Assembly: GCA_022478985.1 (NCBI GenBank)
Contig: JAKSZP010000005.1
Coordinates: 124,001 to 188,000 of the forward strand
Reading direction: 5' to 3'
Length of the DNA stretch: 64,000 nucleotides
Source of the DNA: Massospora cicadina
Taxonomy: Eukaryota; Entomophthoromycota; Entomophthoromycetes; Entomophthorales; Entomophthoraceae
Shown here: piece by piece, positions 1-10,801 of the stretch
How the letters are laid out: each line of letters opens with the position of its first letter
How positions within the stretch are numbered: position 1 is the first letter of the stretch
Program-made: the position numbers and the translations under genes
Notes under the pieces: model-generated
Databases searched by the model: none
Seen by the model: only the letters and a program-made list of their open reading frames with translations
What the model was told of the DNA's origin: nothing

Positions 1-915
1 AGCAATTGCTTCAGCCATACTACTTTTGTTTATTTAATATACCACAGCAGTTTTATTCTGCTCCTTTCACTTCTTTCTATTAACAATCCCCTCTCTCAAT
101 CTTCTTTTATCGCTTATATCTCAGCAACTTTGGTGATACCAACCCTTCAGCTTATACTTGTTCCTTGGTATTCTTATTTGTTCTGGCAGAGTTTAACATT
201 TATTAAGCTAATGATCACCTTATTTTGAGGTGTTCCAAACATTATTCGTCATACATCAATATCTCTAGATGTTGTTTGTTGACATCACCTTATTGCCTAA
301 TTGAAGGCGTTCCAGTATTACCCTTCCCAACCAAATATTTCCTAATCCTAAGTTGCTCAAATAATTGTAACCTTGAATCATGATTGGCAGATTCTACCTA
401 TTTCACTGTAATGAATTAGGGATTATAGTCCAGTCATATCAGAATAATGACTATACCTATAATTCATCTTTCTTCATTCTACTTTGGTTGGCTTAATAAT
501 AAGTAACCAAAATGTATACTAAATCTATTGATTTACTACATGAGCAATAACTATTTATAAAGAGATGTTCTATGAGAAATTAGTTAAATATTATAAGAAT
601 AAATTCAAATCTTTATGCCAAATTTAGGATTGTTGGTCATAATTGCAGTTAATATATATAAAATGAATTTGGTTGTTAGCTCAATAGCCAACAATTATCT
701 CGTAAGTGGATTAATTGAGTGTCGCTGATCAATAAAGGTGGTTTTTGAAGTTATTAAAGCGTTGATAAAGCTTTTCATGGCAGTAGCTTGTAGTTTATAC
801 TGGTTAATGAGGCACGCTGTAGATGTTTTCTTCTGTCCCATTACCTAAGCATGGCCGTTAGCTTATTAAGTTTAAACTACTTAAATTATCTAAAAAGCTT
901 AAGGACACGCTGTCA
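1..915. other. AT-rich left flank, no gene seen
   Basis: No reading frame here shows a recognisable domain. A short imperfect duplication is visible: a unit with ATCACCTTATT followed by a GTTCCA block occurs near 210-245 and again near 283-323. The stretch ends where the 5' LTR of element A begins. It could be remnant LTR or intergenic DNA; I cannot tell which. Confidence 0.5.
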
Positions 916-1802
916 TGTTCACATGACTTAATTGAAGGGGTTAATGGCCAAGAAAAGGCTGGGCGCCAAGAGGACAAGAAGGTTAAGCTTCTGGACCTTC
1001 CTGACTTAAATCGCCCATTAACAACGCTGGGTACATGCCAGGTATTACCAGGTTGGTTCAGAGGAAGTGCAAACTGCTTAGCCATGTATAACGGCTGTAG
1101 CTATAAGATGAATGTGCTACCTTTAAAATTATGATGGCTCAATTTGGTAACTGGTGAATGGGGGTAAAAAACCAATTCAATTTATGAAATTTCTAACTCA
1201 GGTCAGGCTCAACTTCTAAAGATCACTCAAGTAAGGTCAATTTTGAAGTACATTAGCCAGTTGGATGGAAGCGTGCATTTAATGGTGCACCAGGGCTTAG
1301 TACCACTTTATCCAATTGATGATTTCCCCAAGTTGGCCTAAATACGTTTGCTCAAGACCATCCTTTCTTGTTTGTCATCTATCCTAAAAATAAAAATCTC
1401 CTTCCGTTTACAGTTTTAATTTATGTTGACTTGGGAAAACCTGTGCGTGGACCTCTTTGAGGTCTTTAACACGTTAGCCATTTATTTGCTTTTAAAATTA
1501 CAACAGCGTCAGGTACACCGTTAGACCACTCAATTTCCCTTTATAATGGGGCACCCATGCACTCTAGCCCTGTTCAAAGCTTGTCTATAAACTCCCCTTT
1601 GGGAAACAGTCAAGTTTTGCAGTTTGTACAATGACTATTATTATTCACCTTGTTAAACACCCTCTCCCTATGTCACTTTAGCTTAAGCACCCTCTGCTGG
1701 GCTATACTTCTTGTATCACTGATGACAAATTCCCTTTTGTTGGACTTTTGCACCATGCACCACCACGCTGAGAACTGGAGAGTTATAGATACTATCTTGA
1801 TA
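916..1802 (+). repeat. 5' LTR of element A
   Basis: This is a direct repeat of 5402-6291. It starts TGTTCACATGACTT, and its right end aligns with the 3' LTR as far as GATACTATCTTGATA, where the 3' copy reads TTGACA. By eye the two copies agree at roughly 80-85% over the first 200 bases, so the insertion is old. The terminal CA has become TA in this copy. Confidence 0.88.
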
Positions 1803-2277
1803 TTAGACGACCAACCCCTTTACTTTATATGCAAAAACTTGTTCTGTGTGGGACTTCAACAAAGTGCAAATGGGGTTCGCCAGCTGTTGGTTATAGCCAC
1901 GGTGGGGCTCAACATCATTTTATCATTTTGCTAATGGTTAGAGCATCTTGTCGTTATTCTTGCTACCTCCAACTTGGAAGTACCCACCCTTTTTTCCTGC
2001 ACCTGGTGGAGATAGATTATCCGCAATCCAAGAGTTGTGATTCCGCAACTTTCCACCAAAAATCACAAAATTGATGCAATAAAATTGTTTTATCTCAGCA
2101 CCGCATTCAGATGGTGCAGGCGGGATCGTTGATGAAGGGTCTAATAGTGACGGCCATGGATAACGTTGCACAACCCGCCGCCAAAATGGTATGCTGTTGT
2201 TTTAGGCCCAAAACGCGTTTTATAATGACATTTCCTTATATACAACTGAGCCATATATCCTCTCTTATAGATTAGAT
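1803..2277 (+). other. Leader and deleted gag region of element A
   Basis: This is the segment between the 5' LTR and the first recognisable pol ORF. It is too short for a normal Gag gene and shows no capsid or zinc-knuckle motif. No primer-binding site of the TGGTGCTC type found in elements E, F, G and H is visible directly after the LTR. Confidence 0.5.
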
Positions 2278-2754
2278 ATGGAACCCATTTCAGTGCACCA
2301 AATCACTCCAGATAACCCACGCTTGACCAATACCATGATCCGCAAAACACAGGAGGTGGAAAGGGAGTTACTTCTTATATACAAAAATGATTATGCAGTT
2401 GCTGAAGATTTGGTGGGATATGTGACTTCAGTAGTAAGAGTGGCCAACTATCCCTCTCCATTTTATTATGCAGAAACGTACCCTGGAGGTATGCTAACTC
2501 CTGAAGAAGGTTTTTATGGTGAAGTGTTGGCATTGTCTGCTATTAATAAAGATCATTCAGGATATGTTTTACTGACTGCTAACCTTTCATCCCCTTTAGG
2601 GAAAATTAGCACGAATATTTTGGTGGATACAGGAGCCTCTGAGAATTTTATTGATCAAAACCTAGCCGACTACCTTGAGCTGAGTTACTTGCCAGGTGGT
2701 ATGGTTAGAGAAGGGGATTTTCAAGGTATTCCAACGCTAAAATTTATGGTGTAG
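2278..2754 (+). pseudogene. Gag-Pro fragment with aspartic protease, element A
   Basis: This is an open frame of 158 codons. Near its C-terminus, at about 2614-2658, is the retroviral-type aspartic protease active site: a hydrophobic run followed by V-D-T-G-A-S and then ENFID, matching the D-T/S-G-A consensus of gypsy proteases. The roughly 110 residues upstream have no recognised domain and are probably the Gag-Pro linker. In its family this enzyme cleaves the Gag-Pol polyprotein in the particle. The frame stops early, before the flap and C-terminal half of the fold. The start is simply the first ATG of the frame. Confidence 0.75.
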
Positions 2755-3149
2755 ATTAATATCAAGTTGGCTAACATTATTTTTCTGACCAATTTTAAGC
2801 TATCAAAAACCTCTTGTACCCCATCATTTTGGGAGTAGAGTGGTGGTGAAAGTATAAAATCAAGAACCAACTTGAAATATAATACCTTGTCTTAACTTTA
2901 AAGAAATCTAACGAGTTAGATGTCCCTATGGCTGAAGCAAACTTTCAGGGCAATTTGACCCACTGGCCCAATATCCACACACTCAGTCTTGCTCTGTTAC
3001 TGAAGAACTCTTTGGAGGTTCCTTTAGATTTCTGTTTGAAGGGGTTGAAATCTTCTTTTGATGTGGCTTTGGACAATGTACTACCAGCTCATTCAGAGTT
3101 TAAATGCTAGTTTAAGCATACCGTTGATCTGGTGCGTATATCTTCCCTG

Positions 3150-3860
3150 ATTTATCCTTTGACTGTAGGGAGGAAGCGACCTTTGATGTGTGGGTTAAGG
3201 AGCAATTAGCCAAAGGCAAAATTTTTCAGTGAACCTCCCCAGTATGTTCCCAGCTTCTCTTTGTAGAGAAAGCTGATGGTACCTTATGCCATGCGTAGAT
3301 TATGGGAATCTCAACAATGTCACAGTACTGGACTTGCATCCCATCCCAATGGACTCACAGATTGCATGCTATGTGGAGAAGGCAAGAGTGTGCAAGATGG
3401 ATTGTTTTATGCGTTCATTAAGATCCATACCAAGAAGGTCCAGGAGTGGCTGGCTGCATTCCGTACCAGAAAAGTGATTTTCCAGTTTTGGGTTATACCC
3501 TTTGAGCTTAGAAATGCCCCTGCTATCTTTCAACGCCACATTGATGAAGTTTTGGGGACCTTCTGGGGGTATGCGCTGTTGCCTACATGGACGACATTCT
3601 GGTTTTTTCCCTGACAATGAGTCCCATGAAGTACACCTTTGGCAGGTGGTGGAGAGTTTGTGGGCAGCTGAACTTCATAAAAAAAAGTAAATATGAGATT
3701 TTCAAGTCCCAGGTCACTTTTCTGGGCAACGTCGTGTTTGACCAAGGGCACAAAACTCCAGACAAGGAGAAGACGATTTGTGAGTGGCCCACTCCCACTT
3801 CAATTAAGGATTTGAGGAGTTTTTTAGGACATGTACATTCCTTAAGAAATTCATACTGAA
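3150..3860 (+). pseudogene. Reverse transcriptase remnant, element A
   Basis: Across three frames the translation follows the gypsy RT order: an early FVEKADGT-like block (about 3259), a degraded NAP.IFQR block (3513-3540), the catalytic box A-Y-M-D-D-I-L-V-F at 3581-3607, the KSKYEIFK...FLG block (about 3687-3725) and SIKDLRSFLG (3800-3830). The catalytic aspartates are intact, but several frame changes and stops separate the blocks. The 60-codon open frame at 2928-3110 lies between protease and RT and is probably linker sequence. Confidence 0.85.
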
Positions 3861-4400
3861 TCTTTCTGAAGTGGGGGCGCCCTTGTATAAGGCGAGTGGG
3901 GCAAAAGTGCTAAAGTGGTCCCCAACTTTGCAGGGTGCTTTCCAAACTGTAAAGTGTACTTTGCTGTCTACGTCCGTTATTCACCATGTCAATCCCAATA
4001 AAGGGTCCATTGTTGCTTCTGATGCCTCCAACTTCGCCATAGCGGTGGCCCTTTTATAATTATGTGAAGTTGGAATAGAGCATCTGGTGAGATTTTTTTC
4101 AGGAAGATGTCTCTACCAGAGTTAAATTACGCTGTATATGATAAAGAGTTACTAGCAATGGTTGAGGCGCTGACTTATTGGTGTCATCACTTGCATGCTC
4201 ATCCCAACCCTTCAGCATATGTAAAGACCACCATGCCTTGCTGTACTACTGAGCACCTCATGTATTGACCCCACGGCAAAACCGCTGGTATGAGACCCTA
4301 TACCAATTTTTGTTCTCCTATGAGTTTACAAATGGCAAGGAGAATGGTTTGGCAGATGCTTTTAGCCGCAACCCTGTACTAGTTCCAGATCCTAAGGAGG
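3860..4400 (+). pseudogene. RNase H domain remnant, element A
   Basis: The sequence continues from the RT in two frames. It has a tether with MGAPLYKA..A..LKWS (from 3871) and the first catalytic segment, S-D-A-S-N-F-A, at about 4018-4038. Then come a LPELNYAVYDKELLAMVEAL block (about 4110-4170) and, in another frame, GKENGLADAFSRNP (4335-4380). Those blocks correspond to family motifs LNY...DKELLA and N..ADALSR. At least two frameshifts separate them. Confidence 0.82.
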
Positions 4401-4449
4401 TAGAGGTACATAATACCCACTTTATGATCCTTCCAGGTAAGATTTTGTC

Positions 4450-5110
4450 TCAACTTTCCTGTCCCTCAGCCAACGGGCCAGCGCTTGCTCCTCTGGAAAA
4501 TGTGCAGAGTTATGGTATGCTCATAAAGGTTTTCCTTTCCCAGCTTTTGTTGGCCGAATATGCTATGTTTTTTGCTAAGAGCGCGTTAAATCAGGAGACA
4601 TTAGCAGGGGTTATCACGTGAAGAATGTGATGGTGTGGTTTCAGGGGCGCATATGGGTTCTCGCTAGACCACTTCGCCTAGAATCATCCAGGAACATCAG
4701 AGCAGAATTTACGTTGGTCATCTTGGAAAGTAAAAGAATCTAGAGATAATTGCCGCACTTACAATTAGAAGGAGTTAACTGCACAGGTGGGCAGGTATTG
4801 TAAAGAGTGCCTGGTCTGCAATAAAAAATAAACTGAATCGCCAGCCACTATTGGGACTGTTGGTACCAATTCAAAAGGCTGAGGGGTCTTGGACTTCTTT
4901 ATTAGTTAATATTATTTGTGGAATTTTCTGTGTCTGATGGCTACAATGCATTATGGTGGTGGTGGACTGTTTTACAAAGTTTGCCCACTTTATTCTCTGC
5001 AGAATCACAGTCATTGTAGCGGAGATGGCTAGGCTCTTTGTCAATCATGTGTTTGCTCTTCACAAGGTCCCCCCACCAGAGACTCCTGAGGCTTATCTTG
5101 TGGAGGGGCA
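4450..5110 (+). pseudogene. Integrase remnant, element A
   Basis: The zinc-binding part is suggested by a GHLGK block at about 4716-4730 and a later C..C pair. The catalytic core starts with an IMVVVDCFTKFAHF segment at about 4951-4995, matching the first-aspartate motif of gypsy integrases. The second half of the core, including the DNG motif, is missing: the frame runs directly into the chromodomain, so a deletion of several hundred bases is likely near 5080-5110. Confidence 0.78.
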
Positions 5111-5111
5111 C

Positions 5112-5275
5112 TGGAGTGGGAAGTGGAGGATATAGTAGCCTCCCATTAGGTAAAAATAGACTTGAAAATCAAGAATCCTGGAAGGGATTTGATGCAGCAG
5201 AGATCAGTTGGGTTCCAGCGCGGGACTGTGTCCATGCCCAAGACTTAGTTGAAGCATTCCATAAAGGTTCCATGA
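5112..5275 (+). pseudogene. Chromodomain at the C-terminus of element A pol
   Basis: Read with one frame change, this segment gives W-E-V-E-D-I-V-A-S, a KNRLENQ strand, then WKGFDAAEISWVPA and finally DLVEAFHKGS. That matches the chromodomain pattern (EVE-I-dSR, yLVkWkGy, E-TWEP, ...FH). In chromoviruses this domain binds modified histones and steers integration to heterochromatin. Its presence classes element A as a chromovirus. Confidence 0.82.
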
Positions 5276-5380
5276 GGCTGAATGTTCCAAGTCCAAGCAT
5301 GCTATCACTGCCATGAAGATTGAGCCTTTTCACAAAAACTTTTCCTTGGAGAATGCCCCTGGATGGGGGTGGAGCCCATT

Positions 5381-5401
5381 AAAGAGGGGATGGTAATTCC
5401 A
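5381..5401 (+). other. Polypurine tract of element A
   Basis: The purine-rich run AAAGAGGGGATGG sits immediately before the 3' LTR start TGTTCACATG. It is the expected primer site for plus-strand synthesis and fixes the strand and the LTR boundary. Confidence 0.8.
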
Positions 5402-6291
5402 TGTTCACATGACTTGATCGAAGGCTTTAATGGCCAGGACAAGTCTGGGCGCCAAGAGGCCAAGAAGGTTAAGCTTCAGGACCTTCCTGGCTTAAGGCAC
5501 ACCTTGGACCAACGCTAGGTGCAGGCCATGTATGTCCAGATTGGTTCAGAGGAGGTGCAAACTGCCCAGCTATGTATAATGGCTGTAGAATTAAATTGGA
5601 TGTGCTACTTTTTAAATTATGATGGCTCAATTTGGTAACTGGTGAATGGGTGTTCAAAAAGAATTCAATTTTATGAAATTTTTAACTCAGGTTAGGCTCA
5701 ACTTCAATCAAACACTCAAGTAAGGTCAATTTTGAAGTAAATTAAACGGCCAGATGGAAGTGTGTATTTGATGGTGCATCAGGGCTTAGTACCACTTTCT
5801 TAAATTAATGATTTACCCAAGTTGGCTTTTTGTGTTTGCTCAAGGCCAACCTTTCTTATTAGCGTCTTCCTAAAATAAAATACCCCATCCGTTTACAGTT
5901 CTACTTTATGTTGACTTCATGAACCTGTGCATAGACCTCTTTGAGAAGGTCTCATGACATGTTAGCCAATTTATTTGCTTTAAAATTACAACACCAACAG
6001 GTACATCGTTAGGACACTCAGTTTCCCACCAGACTGGGGCACCCATGCACTATAGACCTGTTCAAATATTTGGCTATGAACTCCCCTTTGGGACACAGCA
6101 AAGCTTGCTGTTAATACGATCTCTACTAAATATTCACCTTATTAACCACCCTCACGCTATGTCATTTTAGCTCAAGCAACCTCTGTTGGGCAATCCTTCT
6201 TGTATCACTTATGACAAGATCCCTTGTTTTGGTCCTGTGCACCGTGCATCACAACGCTGGGAACTGGAGAGTTATAGATACTCTCTTGACA
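5402..6291 (+). repeat. 3' LTR of element A
   Basis: This is the direct repeat partner of 916-1802. It begins TGTTCACATGACTTG directly after the polypurine tract and ends CTCTCTTGACA, giving the canonical TG...CA termini. No similarity to the 5' LTR flank continues beyond this end. Confidence 0.88.
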
Positions 6292-6719
6292 AATGATGTT
6301 TTTGAGCCATCTTATAAAGGGTTATAACTAAGTCGCTGAGGGATGATTACTATGTGGATGGATATCTGGAAAATTATTCAGCACTGAGATGAATCTGTAG
6401 GGTTAAGTTCATAGCTTTTATGCCGTTTTATTGAGGCGCCAATCAAAGAGTTGAGCACCCTCTCTTCCCTATTTGTGCCTTGCATCTATAATAAAGACAA
6501 ACTATAAAATTCTTAGACAGTTATTATATATTGCTTCTATTAAAAAGTAAAGGAATCAATAAACCTTGAAAATCTTCTTAAGTAAACTGAAATTGAGGTA
6601 GGTATCACTTTCTTGTAAGAGGATACCTGAAAAGGTTTGAACACTTGTAAAGAAGAATCAACTGGCTAGTTGTCTCCATACAACTAAAATTCTCTTTTAT
6701 TCTTACAATTCAGTCAAAA
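6292..6719. other. AT-rich spacer, nothing recognised
   Basis: There is no ORF with recognisable motifs and no LTR match to other elements in the window. It separates the 3' LTR of A from the small gypsy fragment B. Confidence 0.45.
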
Positions 6720-7230
6720 ACCTGTGAAGTAAACTTAATAATGTTTACAGAACCTACAACTTCATCGCTGACATTAATGAATAGTATGATGGGCTGATAA
6801 AACTTTGGGTTTATAAGGATAGGCTGTTTAATCAAAGATGTCATAAAGAGAATGAAAGTTTGTCCCTGATCAGGATTTTATTTTGAAAAAGTGGTTTTTT
6901 GAGCAGTTTTTTTTAGTACTAGATGGTCTCAACCCAAGGAGGGGATTCATCGATGTATTTTGAGCAGTTTAACTAGTGGTTCAGCGAGGTCAGTAAGCCA
7001 CGGGATGAACTTCCTGGGATACCCCAACATCCCAAGGAACCCTTGGATATCTCTAAGACTACAGGGAGAAATCATTCTCTCAATTAAAACAACTTTGTTG
7101 GGTAGAGGTTGGTTTTCTTTCTTGGTGACTGTTGATATTCTCATTCAGGTTTATTTCAGGCTTTGCTAGGGCTGAACCTATCTCCAACCCCAGGATGCTT
7201 ATGTTGGTTTTACGAAATTAGCTATTGTAG
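6720..7230 (-). pseudogene. Fragment B: gypsy RT/RNase H junction
   Basis: A 65-codon minus-strand frame (6947-7144) reads through a segment with D-I-Q-G-F-L-G-M-L-G-Y, then RKFIPWLTDLAEPLVKLLK. This is the thumb/connection block found at the RT to RNase H junction of gypsy Pol. The matching continuation toward lower coordinates is interrupted by short insertion M1 right after the KLLK motif and resumes at about 6896 downward. No other part of this element is visible nearby, so it is an isolated relic. Confidence 0.72.
6894..6970 (-). mobile_element. M1: 45-bp 5'-truncated retroinsertion with target duplication
   Basis: The host sequence GTTTTTTGAGCAGTTT (6894-6909) is repeated as GTATTTTGAGCAGTTT at 6955-6970, a 16-bp duplication with one mismatch. 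Between them (6910-6954) lie a T-run, AGTACTAGATGGT, CTCAACCCAAGGAGG and GGATTCATCGAT. On the minus strand this is a 3' terminus ending in poly(A). It is the longest member of the M family in this window. It lies inside gypsy fragment B and splits its reading frame. Confidence 0.85.
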
Positions 7231-7759
7231 TTTTAATCAGGTTCTTCTTCCATTTTGTTTATATAATAAATGTAGTAACTTCATTTAATCCAATGAATTT
7301 CAGTGGATTTGGCTAGCTTTTTTGGACACCTCCTCTTGTCTTAAAAATAAAAATATGGTAACATAATCACTTAAATAATTTACTTTACATGAATAAAGCC
7401 ATAAAAAGATGTTATATTGTGAGGATAGAGTATCATTATCTTTATAAACATGGTACTTTAGCTATTTGGAAAGTTAGATACAAAATATACTTGAGAAGTG
7501 TAAATAAAGGGTTAACTTATATATAAAAGGCTAATAGGTAAAGCATCAAGCAAAGCATATTAGTTCAAAAAGGATGATTCTTATAGTTGGACAAAATGAA
7601 TTATTATCTTAAGGTATTTTTATCTCACTATATCACATCAAAAAACTTATTTACAATTCTGCAAATGTTTTTGGTAAAATCTAATCCTATAGATTTTAAT
7701 CACCAAATCTCGCCTCTTCATTTTATAATTAATCAATGTTAATGAGTTTACTTCATTAG
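7231..7759. other. AT-rich spacer, nothing recognised
   Basis: About 530 bases with no motif-bearing reading frame. It separates fragment B from the degenerate X-a copy. Confidence 0.4.
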
Positions 7760-8830
7760 ACCCCATGTGAAGTAATTGTGCCGTCTACCTATCTTTTTCT
7801 CCCTAGATCATGCTTGGGTGGCTCAGCTAGCCCTCCCAAACCATCCATTAAATTTTACTGCCTTGGGACCTAGCCCTCGCTTATTTAGGCTCCTAAGAGT
7901 TGCCTTAAAGCCCCCTAATGCTCCTCCAGAGCAACAAGCAATTTGGCCTTCAAGTCAGATATGGGATTTTTTCCCAAACAATAATGTAACTATTAGCTTG
8001 GCCCAAGTAGTAATGACACCTGCTGACTTTATTTTTTTCTGACATTTAAGGTGTCTTTCAACGTCAGCTTCTTCTGAAAAGCTGACGCTATAATAGCACT
8101 GACGGCTAAACTATTAGCATAAAAACTTACCAATACCCACAACATGCACTTGGCTGCCTACAGACTAAACCCCTCTTTTCCAGTGAAAAAAAATTTACCA
8201 CTCCCTTCCTTTTGACATACTTTACAGAAGCTCCAGGAAGTTTTGAGCGCCTATGGCTTAGACCCTGCTTTAGAGTCTTTGGTCCCAAAAGGAGCCAATT
8301 GTCTAAAAAGGGTATTGCACTTTTGCAACAATATGATATTATAACATTATAACCACCTTAAGTCCTCCACAGGCTGCTGCACATTCTGCACCTGACCATC
8401 CCTTCGTGGCACATATGGAAATTAAGTTGTAATATGACCAAAAAATTTTATCTGAACCACTCAAGGCTCAAATCTTCTCTTGTGCCACAGCTCAGCTGTG
8501 CCAGGCCAAAAGTCTGGCAACAAAAGTTCTCCACCTATGCATCACTTCACTACTTGAAGATCAATTAACACCTACTCCCCCAAAACTATGAATGCATTCA
8601 TGGGAACTCCATCAATTAGTTTACTTCTCAGAAAGTGGATCCCTACCAATTTCTCCACTCTTGAGCAATCCCCAACCAGTAATTTGGAATGGCACCTGGA
8701 AGACTATAAAAATCTAATAATTAGGTGCAATTGGCTGCCTAATTCCACAATTAAAATTACTTCTATGGTTGGGACCATCTAGTACTAAAAAAATTATTTC
8801 TATGGAGTGTGATTTCAACTACACAGATTT
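7760..8830 (+). pseudogene. X-a: copy of unknown protein family X
   Basis: The open frame at 7776-8042 (88 codons), a frame at 8588-8782 and degraded sequence between them align in order with two other loci in the window (X-b and X-c, both minus strand). Shared landmarks are a Q-I-W-D-F-F-P-N block (X-c: QIWQLFPHN), an YGLDPAL...PKGAN block (X-c: YGADPIL...PNGAN), an APDHPF motif (X-c: CPNHPF, X-b: APNHPF) and a LEDYKNLI block (X-c: VDDLRNLI). I do not recognise the family. The best-preserved copy ends in a LINE-like tail, so an ORF1-type protein is possible. The 5' and 3' ends of this copy are not resolved. Confidence 0.6.
8756..8805 (+). mobile_element. M2: 24-bp retroinsertion with target duplication
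   Basis: ATTACTTCTATGG (8756-8768) and ATTATTTCTATGG (8793-8805) form a 13-bp duplication with one C/T difference. The insert between them is TTGGGACCATCTAGTACT followed by A residues. It is a plus-strand copy of the M terminus, truncated just upstream of TTGGG, and it sits inside the X-a pseudogene. Confidence 0.85.
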
Positions 8831-10369
8831 TTTTCACTAAACAACAGGTATACTGTATGAGAACTGTAACCCTTAAAAGATATGAATTAAACCTAATTAA
8901 TTTCAACTGGGTTTATTACAAAGATAGGCGCACCATAGACCCTTAGTTCTGACAATGACTTTAAGGCTTGCAAAATGGTGTTTTTTGTGTGCTAGGAGGC
9001 AGCCTACTAAAAAACCAGATCCCATTTAAAATAACAATTCCTTCATTATGTGTTATTTAAGAAACCCAAATTAATTTTTAGATCCCATACTTGGTAGCTT
9101 ACTGCATGTAGCATATCTTAAAAAGTAAACGAGGTGGGTCAACCTTGGACAAATATACCACACCAAGTTTTTTAGCCTGCGCTGGTTTTAACCTGTTTAA
9201 TCAAAACCTGACCTAGAGTGGAGAAGGAAGCACCCCGCTATGCTATCCACTCCTCTGCATGTAGAATATTTATTAATTGAATATTTGTTCACCAAAGAAA
9301 CAGTGATAATAGTACATATGGTAGGTTATTTTCACCTTCTAGCAATCTGCCTAACAGGGACAAGACGTTATATTTGACCTAGACTCATAATAAAATTGTA
9401 TACCTCAAGATTTAAGTTAACTTGGGACAAAGGAGGTGATATAAAATTAGTTATTTGGTTTACATAGCTGCAAAGCTGAAGGGATTTGGTAAGAAAATAA
9501 TTATTTGGGGTTTATTGTCTTTTGAGTTGGGAGGAATTAATCACATTACTCAATACCACCTATAATTGGGTATGATACCTGTTGATTTATACTTACATTT
9601 GTGTTGACAATGTCATAATCTGTAATATCTTACAAAAGAATAACCTGTCAAGGATTGAAGTGGCATTAATTGAACGTTATTTTCTAAATTTAGGTCTTAA
9701 AAGTGATCAAGCTGCCATCTTATATGTTGATGCCCACAAATGAGCAAGAGAGCTCAAAGAAGTTTAAAATCAATAAATAGATCAATTTAACCCGATCCAG
9801 TTATCTTCAAATGAGCTAAAATGTATCCTGAAGCCCAGAGCCTCAACCTGAAACTCACAGGACTATGGGTTAGCAAGTTGGACCTTGACAGATGAGACTG
9901 AATGCTGCTCAACCCACATATTGGATGAGAAGTATAGTTCCTGATCAAGGTTGCCCAGGCACTCGCTACATCACGGTGCCCCGCTTACTCTTGGATATTG
10001 AATTTGTTTTTGACCCAATAATAGTTTTGATACTATTCAGTAAGTTAGTAGAATGTATTTTTACATCTATTTGTAGTTTCATATTAAGATGTATAGCAGT
10101 CATTACCCTAGACAATTGCTATTGCAGACCCTATTGGCTGCAAAATTGTCTATACATTGTATTTCAGATGCCATTTCGCTATAAAAATCATCTTTAAGGA
10201 AGCTATATTCCCAAAAAGAGCGCTTCTGGACAAAATAAAAAATGGATCTTTGGTTTTACTATAGTGGAGAAACTGATATTAGTACTCACTAAAGGGATGC
10301 CCGAGGTTGAAATAGTAAACTGTCAATTGCTAAATAAAAGACAATTATAGCAATAGGTATCCCCTTATA
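8831..10369. other. AT-rich region without recognisable genes
   Basis: About 1.5 kb with frequent stops in all frames. The only longer frame (9892-10197, + strand, about 101 codons) has hydrophobic and cysteine-rich stretches but no motif I recognise. Part of the left end may be the decayed C-terminal region of X-a, but I could not follow the alignment. Confidence 0.4.
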
Positions 10370-10801
10370 ATGGGCGGACAGTATAACAAGAGTTTTCTTT
10401 ACTTGCTACTTACACAGGTTATGATTAGCTGGTCCAAATATGTTTCTACCATAAAGCACACTTATGTAGTTCTGTTCTCAATCCCTTAGTATAGGTAAGT
10501 CTGTGCTAAAATCTACACAAATAAACAATAAAATTTGATAATTAAAGCGATCTTTATTTAGAGTAAGAAGATAAAATCTATAGTCAAATAACTTCATCTA
10601 AGATGCAGTAATGCTCTCGTGATGAATGATCATTGACTATTTCATAAAGCAATAGATAAAAGGAATCGATGGGTCAGGAATATGTTTAAATGAAAAGTCG
10701 AGTCAAATATAATAAATTCTATCATATAGAAAAAGCTAATAATAAAAATAAGATCATGTTACAAATTCAATTTGCATAAACTAATATTTAAGACAATCAC
10801 A
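10370..10801 (-). repeat. Left (3') LTR of element C
   Basis: It aligns with about 16809-17246 through TTTACTTGCTAC..ACAGGTTATGATTAGCTGG, the TAACTTCATCTAAGATG block and the ATCATTGACTATT block. The right boundary is placed at AGACAATCACA because a minus-strand purine-rich run (CAAGGGGATGGG, plus coordinates about 10819-10830) follows shortly after. Confidence 0.68.

Larger units (their letters stand above)
916..6291 (+). mobile_element. Element A: Ty3/gypsy chromovirus with both LTRs
   Basis: Two direct repeats of about 890 bp bound an internal region of about 3.6 kb with protease, reverse transcriptase, RNase H, integrase and chromodomain remnants in that order. This is the Ty3/gypsy order, and a terminal chromodomain defines chromoviruses. 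Almost no Gag remains: only about 475 bp separate the 5' LTR from the protease ORF, so the element is internally deleted. Several frameshifts and stops in pol show that it is dead. I could not find a convincing 5-bp target duplication; the flanks read TGTCA on the left and AATGA on the right. Confidence 0.9.

Noticed and set aside
9892..10197. 101-codon plus-strand ORF with hydrophobic stretches
   Set aside because: No recognisable domain, AT-rich composition and no second copy; it is not distinguishable from a chance frame.
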